The position numbers and the translations under genes were made by a program. From contig JAMDHS010000005.1 in the NCBI GenBank assembly GCA_029717555.1, positions 62,001-126,000 of the forward strand: a stretch of DNA of 64,000 nt, in the 5' to 3' direction. Below are positions 1-9,800 of this stretch, piece by piece; positions within the stretch are counted from its first letter, which is position 1, and each line of letters starts with the position of its first letter. Source of the DNA: Peribolospora baueri. Its lineage: Eukaryota; Basidiomycota; Peribolosporomycetes; Peribolosporales; Peribolosporaceae. A model generated the notes under the pieces. It saw only the letters and a list, made by a program, of their open reading frames with translations. It did not search any database and had not been told where the DNA came from.

Positions 1-1047
1 GCGACGCCCGAGGACCCCCGGCGCACGCACGGACACTTTCGCAGTCGCAAGGACGGGCGGTCACTCAAGGGAGCGACGTATGACAGGCCTCTGCCATCCA
101 TCGCCAAAGTCGCCGCGAACGAGGCCGCCGTGCAGAATTTCCTCCGCGTGTCCTTGTTTCTCCCTCGGCCCCCTTGGTCACCCACATGCCCAGCCTCGGA
201 AGCGCCCGTGGACATGACAACTGCCGAGCTATATGCCTGCCTCCGCCGTCACAGCCTCGAAGCAGAAGCGAGAGAGATGGTGAGCAACGGCGTTCCTCCC
301 TCATACATTCTCGCGGCGATCAGGCGTCTCGGCGGGGATGATACGGGGAAGGAACTCTTGAAGTCATCCCACGGGTTGTTACGGGGCACGGACTCGTCTA
401 CGCTGCGGGCCGAGTGGACGAAAATCGACGGGACCGACACACTGGCCCTGCCGCTCGACACACATGCTCGTCTCAATTTTGTCTCGTCTCCGGTGCCGCC
501 CACGCACGTCTTAGCCGTCCAGCAGAGTCAGGATGGCGGCCTGCTCATCCCCTGCCACGCACTAGTGCTCGCTCTTCAATGCAGTGCTCTGGCCGATCTC
601 CCTCCGGCGATGGCGAATGCGAGCGCCAGCGCCAGCTCGGGCTCGGGAGATCAGCCTCGGCTCACGCACCTGCCGCTCGTGCAGATGCAGGTGCCCGACA
701 TAGAGACCTTCCTGATTCTCTACCGCTGGCTCTACAGCCCCGACGTTCCACGGCTCATCTCTGAACTTCTGCCACCCAAGGAAGACAAGCGTGTGCTGCT
801 GTCCCCTCCAATCCTCCTCTGCTCCGCCAGTCGCGTTAACGGCCTTTGGTGCAACGCCATCCTCCTCGGCGTGCACGATCGCGTGCTCTGGAAGACCATG
901 GAGAGCTGCTGGGCCTGGATTATGTGCGCCTTAGGCAGGGATATTAGAGGTCCCGATGGGAGGCCGCATCCTCGTCTCGCCGCCATTGTCGCCGCCTCAA
1001 CCGCAGCTTTGGGGCCGAGGCCGGAGCGTATGCCTGACCCTTCTTGA
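1..1047 (+). CDS. Clp1-like (clampless) protein, 5' partial
   Basis: The frame is open from base 1 with no start codon that must be used, so the gene begins left of the window; the stop is TGA at 1045-1047. The visible ~348 residues contain a stretch resembling Clp1-like proteins of basidiomycetes: a His-Ala-Leu segment (PCHALVLALQC), then LPLVQMQVPDIETF followed by LYRWLYSPD, then a Cys/Trp-rich tail. Coprinopsis Clp1 is required for clamp-cell formation and Ustilago Clp1 for proliferation of the dikaryon; the biochemical role is unknown. The assignment rests on recalled motif resemblance rather than an alignment, so it is moderate. No intron is evident. The stretch around 610-650 encodes an Ala/Ser/Gly linker. 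Confidence 0.5.
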   Translation, partial: ATPEDPRRTHGHFRSRKDGRSLKGATYDRPLPSIAKVAANEAAVQNFLRVSLFLPRPPWSPTCPASEAPVDMTTAELYACLRRHSLEAEAREMVSNGVPPSYILAAIRRLGGDDTGKELLKSSHGLLRGTDSSTLRAEWTKIDGTDTLALPLDTHARLNFVSSPVPPTHVLAVQQSQDGGLLIPCHALVLALQCSALADLPPAMANASASASSGSGDQPRLTHLPLVQMQVPDIETFLILYRWLYSPDVPRLISELLPPKEDKRVLLSPPILLCSASRVNGLWCNAILLGVHDRVLWKTMESCWAWIMCALGRDIRGPDGRPHPRLAAIVAASTAALGPRPERMPDPS

Positions 1048-1701
1048 TCTGATTCGAATCGGCTTTGCGTAAAAAAAAAAACCCTTTACCATATCGCTTA
1101 CGTTGAGCGTACATTGTAGGAGGTCCGTCGCTAGACGCCGATATCTCGTCCTCTTCGTCTCGCCCCACTTCCCGAGTCCACGGTTTTTCAGTGAAAGCCG
1201 CATATGCACGCGTCTCTTCGCTCCTCCTCTGACCCCTTTTGCTTGGCACCGGAAAGACGGCATCCATTTTTGTATATAGACAGGGAGAGTAGGCAAACAT
1301 TACTTCAAACGGAAGGTCGTGATGGGCACGTGGAAAGGTAGGTTTGCATGGATCGCGTCAAGGAAGACGGGAAGGCAAAGTGCGAGATCACTCGGTATCA
1401 AGCCAAAAAGAGGGGAGGGGGAAGGGGGCGGGGTCGTCGACGGATCGAGGAGGAGGTAGGTGGTGGTGGTGGTGGTAGTGGTCGTTATGTCACGTGCCGC
1501 GGCCCGCATCTCGACTGGGTCTTCCACCGGCGGCCCAACGCGGCTCTAAGATTCCATGTCGCCCCCTTGGGCATTGGATGAAGCAGGTCCTGTCCTAATC
1601 CTGCTTGCCTCGACACTGTGCACATCTCCTTCCGTCCTCTCGCATCGTCGGCGCACCGAAGCGACAAGAGCGACTCCAGCATCGGGAAGCTGACGAAGAA
1701 G
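1048..1701. other. Intergenic region between Clp1-like gene and UBC9
   Basis: I see no convincing coding exon here. It holds the 3' flank of the Clp1-like gene, including a run of A at about 1070-1082, and then the UBC9 upstream region. A purine-rich G/A tract at about 1407-1480 ends in GGT repeats. The open frames here lack recognisable motifs. Confidence 0.6.
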
Positions 1702-3200
1702 ATGTCGGGGATTTGCAGGACAAGGTATGTGTCCGTGCCCGCGCTTCCCATCAGCGCTCCCTTTCTCCTTGCTTGCGCGGGAGGTATGCGTGGTGAACGT
1801 TTGGAACGATTATTTCTTAAATCGCATCCCTTTCCCTCCATTTGCTGCTTGGCGGGCTCTCAGGCTCGCGGAGGAGAGGAAACAGTGGAGGAAGGACCAT
1901 CCATATGTGCGTTTCTGCCTGCGCACGTCCTGCCTGGCTTCTCATTTTCCCTTTCCCTCGCCACGAGATGTGCTCTTTGTACGGGGAGGCGCAACGGCTT
2001 TCCACTAGACCGCTGAACAGACAGCTGAAGGTGCACGACCATTCCAAAGAAGCTTCTTTACTGATTATTTCCTAGTCTCGTTCGTCCGCCCACCACCATC
2101 TCACAGGGCTTCTTCGCTCGGCCAATGAAGAACCCAGACGGCTCGCTGAATCTTCTTCAGTGGGACGTGGGAATTCCAGGAAAGGCAAATGTGAGTTGCT
2201 CGTTTTCCCCTTTCTTTATCCGGTTGGACGGATGAGGCCCTCCCAACGCACGTCGCAGTCGTGCTGGCCTAGTTCTTGCGGCTGGAGACGTTTGGCTGTT
2301 GCTTGCGGGATGCCCGTTTACACATTCATTTGCCATCCGCGTATGTATCTTTCTTAAGACTCCGTGGGAGCATGGACTGTACAAGCTCACGATGACCTTC
2401 CCTGAAGGTGGGGCGTATCCTTACCGTTTTCTCTCGCTCCTGTTGGTGCACCCTTTGTTGGCTGACCTTCTCTCCTTCTCCCACTTACTTGCGATTCAAC
2501 AGACTACCCGTCAAAGCCGCCGAAATGTATGTCAACCTCAGCCAAGTTTTCTATAGCTCATGGCGCCTTGTGGTTGACAGCGAGCACGCTTACTTACGTA
2601 CCTCTCATTCGCCGCCTCAACCCCCCGTCCATCGTGCGCACGTCTCTCAGGCAAGTTCGTCCCTCCTCTCTTCCACCCGAATGTTTACCCTTCCGGAACA
2701 GTGTGCCTCTCCATCTTGGACGAAGACAAGTCTTGGAAGGCATCCATCACCATCAAGCAGGTCAGTCAAGTGGCATGTCTCGCCCTCGCCCGGCGATCTC
2801 ATGCGGTGGTCATCCGGCTCACTCGCCCTCCCACACGACCTCGTCGGCTCTTTATGTCCTCATCGCAGATCTTGATTGGCATTCAAGACTTGCTCAACGA
2901 CCCGAACGCCAACGATCCAGCCCAGGCGGAGGCGTACGGCCTGTTTAGGTGAGCAAGGTCATCACGCTAGTTTCCCCCCTCCGTGGACATTGCTCACGTC
3001 CTCTCATAAAACGACATTTCCCCTTCCACTTTACTTTTACAGGAGAGATAAGCAGGCCTACGAGTGAATATTTTCCCGGGTAGATGGTAAACCGACGCTG
3101 AAGTATGCTTGCTCACCATTCACCTTGTCCACCTTGCCGTCTCATTCCGGCCCGCAGACGCAAGATCCGCGCCCAGGCCAAGGAGTTTACGCCTAAGTGA
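1702..3200 (+). CDS. UBC9: SUMO-conjugating enzyme E2 UBC9, nine exons
   Basis: Exons: 1702-1724, 1864-1906, 2107-2190, 2359-2407, 2503-2526, 2651-2760, 2869-2948, 3043-3063, 3158-3200. They join in frame to 158 residues, the usual UBC9 length. UBC9 accepts SUMO from the E1 and passes it to lysines of nuclear targets. The start [20 protein letters not shown] has the UBC9-specific basic N-terminal helix that binds SUMO. The [18 protein letters not shown] core places the catalytic cysteine at residue 93, as in human UBC9. The C-terminus ([10 protein letters not shown]) is also family-typical. The exon at 2503-2526 is only 24 bases and that at 3043-3063 only 21. The acceptor at 2358 is AAG rather than CAG/TAG. 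Identity is secure; the smallest exons deserve transcript support. Confidence 0.95.
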
Positions 3201-3698
3201 TGGTCGCACCCTCGTCTTTGACCCCTTGAAAAATGCGTCCTGGGGGACCCCTCGAGCCTGTTGTTTTTGAAACTGCTCGACTATTGTTGTTGTTCCCCGC
3301 ACCGGCCTCCTGTTTCTGCTCTTGTACTACTACCGCCGTTCGTCATTTCTCCTTCCTCTTCTGGCTCTGTCTTCAGCGACGCTTTCCTTCGGGCGATAGG
3401 GGCAAGGCCGGCTAGGTTATGGGAGACGAAGACACTTGAGTGTTGAATTAAAAGACGGCGTCGTTTGAATCAACGGAGCGCTTGGAGAGAGAATTGAGTC
3501 GTCGACGCGGGCGTCGTCGCCGGCGGGCGGTGGCGGTGGCTGTTTGTGAGACAATCGCGTGACGTCAATCGAGGTGATCAGACAGACATGTGCGACGCAT
3601 TCGTCCGCCGATGTTGTGATCGCGCGAAACGCCATCCGATCAATTAACCAAACGTCCATCATCTTGCGCTTCTTCTTGTTCTCCAAGCCGCCCCCGCC
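3201..3698. other. Intergenic region, UBC9 to retropepsin-like gene
   Basis: About 500 bases without a supported exon. The first part is the UBC9 3' flank, pyrimidine-rich at about 3330-3370. The second part is the promoter and leader of the gene starting at 3699. No RNA gene or repeat is recognised. Confidence 0.6.
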
Positions 3699-4635
3699 AT
3701 GGCTTCACAAGCGACGAGCGCCAACGTCAACGGCAGGGACGCTCTCCTCTACCCACCCCCGCTGGAACCTCCGCGACCCATCTCCGCAGGCACCGCGCCG
3801 ATCATACCCCCCGTGCCCGGCGCCGGCGCCAGCTCGGACAACGACGCGAGCAGCGTCCGGTCCGGCAAGAGCAAGAAGTCCAAGAAGAAGAACCTCCCTC
3901 CGCCCGTACCGGCGCACAAGCTCGCCTTTCAGGCTTTCCACGCCGAGCTGGGCGTGAGGTTGCTCAAGGGGAGCATCGGGCCCGTGGACGATGTGCCGAT
4001 GATGGTGAGCGTCTTTCGGCAGACGGGATTGGATGGGTGGATGGCATGGAAGTCAACCGTTTTGATGACAGAAGGAAAGAGCCATTCCAAAGACGAAGAT
4101 GTGGATCGTACGCTCATTTCGAGCGCTCTCCTCCTCCTCCCTCTACACCTCTCTGTGTCCCGTCCTCTGCCCCCGGTAGCTCCGCAACGGCTACCGGCAC
4201 GTCTATGTCGCCCGAGAGTTTGCCCTCGCCCACGGCTTCATCCCCAAGGACACGGTCCCCGGCTCATACGGCTACAACGGCATCACCAACCTAGGCAAGT
4301 GGCCCATCCGCGTCGGCTCCAAGACCGTCTCGTTCACCGTCATGCTTGCCGAGGACAGTTACTTCCCCGTCATCCTTGGTCGGAGCTTTATGGAGAAGAG
4401 GGGCGTGCGCACCGATCCGCTCGATATGACCTCGGTCGTCTTCATGGACACCAACGAGAAGGCCGATGTGGAGATCGTCGTCGTCAGGTGCGTCGCTCGT
4501 TGGCTCCCGATCCGTCCGCACCCTCGCTTTTCGTGGTCGGTCCAGTCTGTAAGCGCGCTCACAGACTTCTCTCTCTCTTCGCTCCCGTCATCTTCTCCCA
4601 GGGACGAGCAAGGCGAGCCCATCCCCATACCCTAA
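3699..4635 (+). CDS. Conserved-looking protein with a retropepsin-like segment, function unknown
   Basis: Four exons (3699-4004, 4072-4107, 4180-4487, 4602-4635) join in frame to 227 residues. The first ~65 residues are low-complexity, Pro/Ser-rich and end in a Lys-rich stretch (KSKKSKKKN). The rest reads as a compact globular domain: RNGYRHVYVAREFALAHGF, then YGYNGITNLGKWPIRVG, then YFPVILGRSFMEKRGV. The order of the VAREFALAHG and VILGRSFMEKRG segments resembles the second half of a retropepsin-like fold, but I see no D-T/S-G catalytic motif where one would sit, so I do not call it a protease. I recall similar uncharacterised basidiomycete proteins without a name. The 36-base second exon is supported by frame and good splice sites. 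No nucleic-acid-binding or membrane segment is visible. Confidence 0.65.
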
Positions 4636-5101
4636 GCTTTTTTTTTCCTAGCACCTATTATATATTTCCACCACACGTAATCTGACGGTTTACTTCTCGA
4701 GTACGCCCTCCTTTCACCCGCCGTACTAGCACACCTTCGGGCGACCTTGGACCATCTTCCACTCCTCGCAAACCCGCCTTCCTGTCCCTTTGCTTCCTTC
4801 GTCGATCTCTTTGTCCGTCACAGCTGTAGCTTGATCTTATCTCCGTGCTCTCGTAGGATTTTTTGTAACGTGACTAAGAAGGTCCTCCTACACCCTGAAG
4901 AGGCGGACCAAAGAAACGCCGGCAGGCGGGCGCACGCGCCAGCGGCAAGGCTTCGTCGTCGTTCCGACCTTGGGGATTATGATATGATCTCTTTTGATGA
5001 CGGCCCGGCATGAACTGCTACCGTCGAGCCTTGTGCGGTCACATATCTTCCTTTCAGGAAGACGTCACCGCTCGGCTTCCAAGGCAGTAAGGCGGTCGGC
5101 C
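4636..5101. other. Intergenic region upstream of an interrupted small gene
   Basis: Open frames on the plus strand between about 4747 and 5013 lack recognisable motifs, and I do not support an exon. A short start-proximal exon belonging to the gene at 5102 cannot be excluded. Confidence 0.4.
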
Positions 5102-5365
5102 ATGGAACAGGGTGCCCCGTTGGGCCAGCCTCATCCGGCTGACCTCTCGATCTCGCATCTCTCTGACAGGTACGCTCGTGATGTGATTGATACGTACTGC
5201 GAAGACCTGACGGATCCAGTCGTCGTCACGTGCCGTTTGCATCGCGCCCTCTGCTCTGCGCGCGTCGTCTCACTCTCCCTCCTCGTCCTCCCCTTCCTTC
5301 CTCTCCTCCATCTATGCTTTGGCCCTTCAGGCTCTCCCTCAAGTACTGCCACGCCTGGACAGGTT

Positions 5366-5541
5366 TTTACACCACCCATCAGCCAGGTCCCACACCTCTT
5401 TCGGCTCCTACACGCTCGTCCTCTCCCTCCCGCGTCGCGCAGTCGCCGGGAGAGCCGGACGAGGTGTAGGAACCTCGCTGAAAACCGGGGAGGCGTAGGA
5501 GCCGAAAGAGGTGTGGGGACCTGGCTGATGGGTGGTGTAGA
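5366..5541. repeat. Inverted repeat 1 of the insertion (arms about 50 bases)
   Basis: The left arm at about 5366-5416 (contains CACCCATCAGCCAGGTCC) is the near-perfect reverse complement of the right arm at about 5492-5541 (contains GGACCTGGCTGATGGGTG). The spacer is about 75 bases. It is the outermost-left of three neighbouring palindromes in the inserted segment. Confidence 0.85.
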
Positions 5542-5546
5542 AACGA

Positions 5547-6224
5547 GGCGGCAACCGCGGCGAAACGGGTTGGTTTTGCTGGCGGGAGGTTGACGAAGGC
5601 ATACCTCAAAAGAGACATCGCCGACTTTGAAGGAGAAGCGACCGTCGAAGGGGACCTCCCAAGTGATCTCAGCGCATCGCAGGAAGCAAGCGAAGTACAG
5701 GGAGAATGCGCAGCGGTAGGCGACCTTGTCGGAACCGGCGACGACGTTGGGGAAGATCCGATCTTTCCCGCCCAGCTCGCACACGTGCAGCAGTGGGTTG
5801 TCTCCCTCCCTCCAAGGCAGTCGGCTCGCTCGATCAAATCATCCCTTGCCGCCCTTCGATCGTGGCACGTCGACCTCGGCCTAGACGCCTCGGCCCTCTC
5901 AGCACCGTCGGTCGAACGACTCGTCCAGTGCATCAAGCGATGGTACGGCGAGTCAGAGACTCGACACCGCCTCCCGACCACGCTACCGATCCTCCTCGAC
6001 ATCCTCCGACACCTTCCCAACATCGTCGCTGGTCCCGACAACTCGCCTACCGCTGCGCATTCTCCCTGTACTTCGCTTGCTTCCTGCGATGCGCTGAGAT
6101 CACTTGGGAGGTCCCCTTCGACGGTCGCTTCTCCTTCAAAGTCGGCGATGTCTCTTTTGAGGTATGCCTTCGTCAACCTCCCCGCCAGCAAAACCGACCC
6201 GTTTCGCCGCGGTTGCCGCCTCGT
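5547..6224. repeat. Inverted repeat 2 of the insertion (arms about 210 bases)
   Basis: Bases of about 5547-5757 reappear as the reverse complement at about 6012-6224, with high identity for most of the length (for example the arm segment AGCGACCGTCGAAGGGGACC). The ~250-base loop holds the recombinase-like coding segment. Long open frames on both strands here are a by-product of the palindrome. Confidence 0.85.
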
Positions 6225-6272
6225 CGTCCCAAAAACCGACTTCCCTGCCTGTCCTTTCACCGCCCTCCGCAA

Positions 6273-6501
6273 CCTCCATGCTCTCCGAGCGACAGCGGGC
6301 CCGCTGGAGCCGCTTTGTCTCCGCAAACGACGACCCCGTCCTTCTCCCGCACGTCCTTCCTCCGCCACCGCAGACGTTGCAGCCGGCGCAAGCATTCCTG
6401 GAGGACGCGGAGGAAGGACGTGCGGGACAATGACGGGGTCGTCGTTTGCGCGACAAAAAGCGGCGCCAGCGGGCCCGCCGTCGCTCGGAGAGCATGGAGG
6501 G
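6273..6501. repeat. Inverted repeat 3 of the insertion (arms about 90 bases)
   Basis: The left arm from about 6273 (CCTCCATGCTCTCCGAGCGA) to about 6365 matches the reverse complement of about 6409-6501, with a ~45-base loop and several mismatches or small gaps. It lies directly beside inverted repeat 2. Confidence 0.8.
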
Positions 6502-6850
6502 TGCGCGACAAAAAAGCGGACACGTCATCGAGCACGTGCTCCTTGCTCTTTTCACCGGTACTTTCACCTATCGGTCCACCGCGCGGAGGTGGAGGGCGAG
6601 ATAAAGACGACGGACGGCGTGTGCATCGCGTTGCGGGCGAGATGCATGCGTTTAGGGACAAGGTGTTGGCCGACTGGAGACCAACTGAGGATGGATTCGA
6701 GCTTTCGGTTATGTACTTTGGAGGACAGCGAGTGTCAAGGAGGGCTAGGAAATGAGGTTCACAGCCCGTTGAAGGAAACCAAAGCGAGAACCAACCGGGA
6801 CAGGAGAAGGAACGAGGCATGAATTGAGAGTGTTATACAAGGATGAGCTT

Positions 6851-9800
6851 TCAAGACAACCTGGCCAAACTCTCTAACGCAGCGATGAGCTCCTCCTCGC
6901 TGACGGTCATACGCTCATGCTCGTTTGTGCCCTTCATCACTTTTTGGCGATCCTCTTTGCTAAGGTCCCCAAAACGCTGGATGAAATCGCCGTCAACAAA
7001 GCCCGCCGGAGGCTGGACGCGGTGCTCAGTGCGGACGGTACGCCATCTGTGAGGCGGTATGGAAAGGACGGCGAAAGAGATGAGTCTTCGCTCTTAACAG
7101 TCAGGCGAGAAGACGTGGTTCGAAGAGCAATCAGGGAAGGAGTTGACTCACTCCTGATGGTCCAAGTTAGCAAAGCTGGGCAACAAGCTCCGCATGTTGC
7201 GCTCCAGGTCAGAACAAATGCGGGACAGCCGCTCGCTCAGCGCGGCAACCATGGCCACCGCGCCGGACGAGGTGCAAAAGATCAAGCGCGGCTCCGCCCC
7301 GGGATCCGCATCCGGCTGCTTGGCAACGAGAGAACCTGTACGCCGAAATGCAAAGCCATCGAAGTAACAACATAAGGAAGGCATGTCAGCGTCTCTCAGT
7401 TTGGGAGAGGCGATACCGCAAGCGAACGCAAACGACCAGACAAACCCTTCTTGAACTTGTTGATCATGTCACCCCAATGGATCCCTCCCATGCTCGTCAT
7501 AGCTCTACTAGGAAGCCCACCATCCCCGTCCTTGGGCCGCTTGGCTCTCTGGGCCGTGAAAAGATTGAAGCCAATCTCGGCGCCGATGAACGTATCGTCG
7601 TCGACCACTTCCGCACTCGTCATCCAGTACGGCTCGTGGTCCCGTGCCACCTCTTCCAGCTTGCCCGTCGTCTCGTCCACGCTCAAGACGACGATGGAGC
7701 GCATCGCGTCTGCCACGACGAGAGTGCGCGGCTCGCGTACCGCGAGAGACATGGCGACGAACGCGCATCCCCAGTCGGCCACGCGTTTGAGCTTGCCTGC
7801 TCCGTCGGCGGAGGCCTCAAAATCAAAGATGATCACCGAGGAGTTGACCGCCGCCGCGACCCGGTTTCCAATCGAGCGCACCGAGTAGACATTGCCGCGC
7901 ACTTCGGTCGATGCGACGACGCGCACCTCACGCTGTCGTGTCAAGCGTAGAACGACCACTCTTCCGCGCGTAGGTTCGGGATCGCGCGGGTCAATGAAGC
8001 CGGTGCCAAGGACGAAGTAGGTGCTGAAGAAAGCAGGTGCCGAGCCGAATGAGGCCGTCGTTACTGACGACAGCACTTCTGTATCTTTAAGGGTGAATCG
8101 TCCGAGCGCTGAAATTGGACATGAGATATCGGATGTGAGCATAACTCTTGGTGGGCACAACCTTGACTCGCGAGAATAGACTTACGTTCGAAAGTGGCAT
8201 CATCGTATAGCTCGAAGAAGCTCCCAGGTCTCTCGCCCATGCTGATCTTCGCCTCATAGACATCGGTCACCACTGCCACGCCATAAGCTTTGGCTGGTGC
8301 ATGATGGCAGATAGCCGTGGGGTTGTTAACACCGAGTTCGATGGTCCGGATGTCCAGCTTCTGGATCTCGTCGATCTGTCCGAACCGAAGGCCTTGAGGG
8401 AGAGCGAAGACAAGTGCGGAGGGCGCATCAGGTGTGATAAACGGTGCGATCGTGCGTACGTCCCGCAGGCCGACCGACGAGTAGCTCAGCTTGTCGCCGC
8501 TCTCAGCGAACACGACGGTGGGGCGGTCGCTGGAAGCAAAGACGCTCCTGACGCCGGTAGCCGTGGCGAAGGGAGCGAGGTCGAGTGAGTGAGTGCCGAG
8601 CGTGGCCGTCTTCTTGTCCTTGACCAAGACGGTCGCGGAGCCTTGCGAGAGGGATAAGGAGTACGAAACAAGAGTGCCGTCGCCGAGGCCGACGAGCATA
8701 CAAGCTCTGCCGGCGGTCGTGGCGGAGCTGCCAAATGAATGGAGGAGGATAGATCGAGGCAAAGATGAGTGGACGTCGTCTGCCAGGGCCGTCGGGATTT
8801 CCTTCAGTTCTGGCAAGGAAAGGAGAGACACCGTGAGTGACTTCCAAAAACCAACGGCGGCTATGCTGGCCGCCGCGGCACCCTGGATCGGCGTCAAATC
8901 AAGGCAGGATACGTCGTTCGAGAGGACGGTCTCTCTGGGAAGGTCATGAAAATCCATGATCAGGAACGCGCTCGACATACTTGAAGCTGCAATGATTGAG
9001 TGCGACTCACTTGATCAACTGAACGCCATGAGCTTCATCCACTTGTAGATACGCGACCCTCCCCTCCTTTCCACCTACGACGACCTGTCCCGCAGCGTTG
9101 CTCGCAGCGACGCTCACTCCATCCTTGGCCTCCCATTTTCCCTTGAGATTTCCACCTTCCCCGACGAAAAACACGCCGGCGTCAGTGACTTGGACGAAGT
9201 CGCCAACCGCACCGATGGCGGCAGCGGAGAGGGTGGGCCGGTCAAGCTTGGCGCCCTCCAGCCTGCTTGAGTCGAGCTCTTCGAAGGAGCCGTCGGTGGG
9301 GGAGAAAAGGAGAGCCAAGGAATTCGCGGGGTGGGAGAGCAAAAGGAGCGTGCTGTAAAGCCGATTGGAAGGTGTCAACCTGGGGTGGCGGTCTAAACCC
9401 TTCAACAGAGCTGCCGGACAATGAACTCACTTGCCGTCCGCGCGAGGAACCGTCCATATCTTCGACACGTCAGCGATGTCGAGCTCTCCAAGCTCGCAAA
9501 GGCCTACACCCTTGCGCACGACGCGAAGCGAGCCAGTCGTTCGGGCTCCAGAGCAAGTAATAAGACGACCCTGCACAATGGATAGACAAGGAGGACGAGT
9601 TTTGAGTACCGGATCTTGACGCCCCAACGATTCTAACTGGGACGCTGGACTCACCTGTCCGGATGCACTTCCCTCTTCTTCGACGACGAAGTCCATGACG
9701 GGACCCAGATTCTTCCAACGATGAACCTCCTCGAGGTAACTCGTCTCCTCAGCCTTCGTATCGGCCTCTCTCCATGTGCTCTGCGATGTACCTTCGCTTT

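Larger units (their letters stand above)
5247..6630. mobile_element. Degraded mobile-element remnant with a tyrosine-recombinase-like segment and nested palindromes
   Basis: The interval is flanked by a possible 9-base target-site duplication (5238-5246 and 6622-6630). Its two ends share an imperfect inverted motif of about 20 bases, with CGTCGTCT followed by CTC and CCCTCC reading inward on both sides. About 5790-6000 on the plus strand encodes a stretch resembling the helical core-binding domain of tyrosine recombinases (for example SIKSSLAALRSWHVDLGLD), of the kind found in Crypton and DIRS-type fungal elements; which of these cannot be decided. Three adjacent long inverted repeats make up most of the rest. 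The element looks broken and rearranged, not whole. Arm identity is still high, which suggests a fairly recent origin. Confidence 0.5.
5102..6755 (+). pseudogene. Unidentified small host gene apparently split by a mobile-element insertion
   Basis: An open frame starts with ATG at 5102 and reads through YARDVIDTYCEDLTDPVVV to His-Arg at about 5246, where a 9-base word TGCATCGCG occurs (5238-5246). The same word recurs at 6622-6630, and the frame continuing there (GEMHAFRDKVLADW, then LSVMYFGGQR) ends at TGA 6753-6755. Without the intervening ~1384 bases the two sides would form one ~97-residue host frame. The product is not recognised. The gene converges on DDB1, whose stop lies at 6851. If the reading is right this allele is probably disrupted, unless the insert is spliced out. 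Alternatives are that one or both flanks are non-coding and that the shared word is chance. Confidence 0.35.

Noticed and set aside
5379-6395. Long open frame on the minus strand through the palindromic insertion, and its plus-strand partners
   Set aside because: The arms of inverted repeat 2 make both strands look coding. Only the central loop shows a recognisable segment, so the long frames are not listed as genes.
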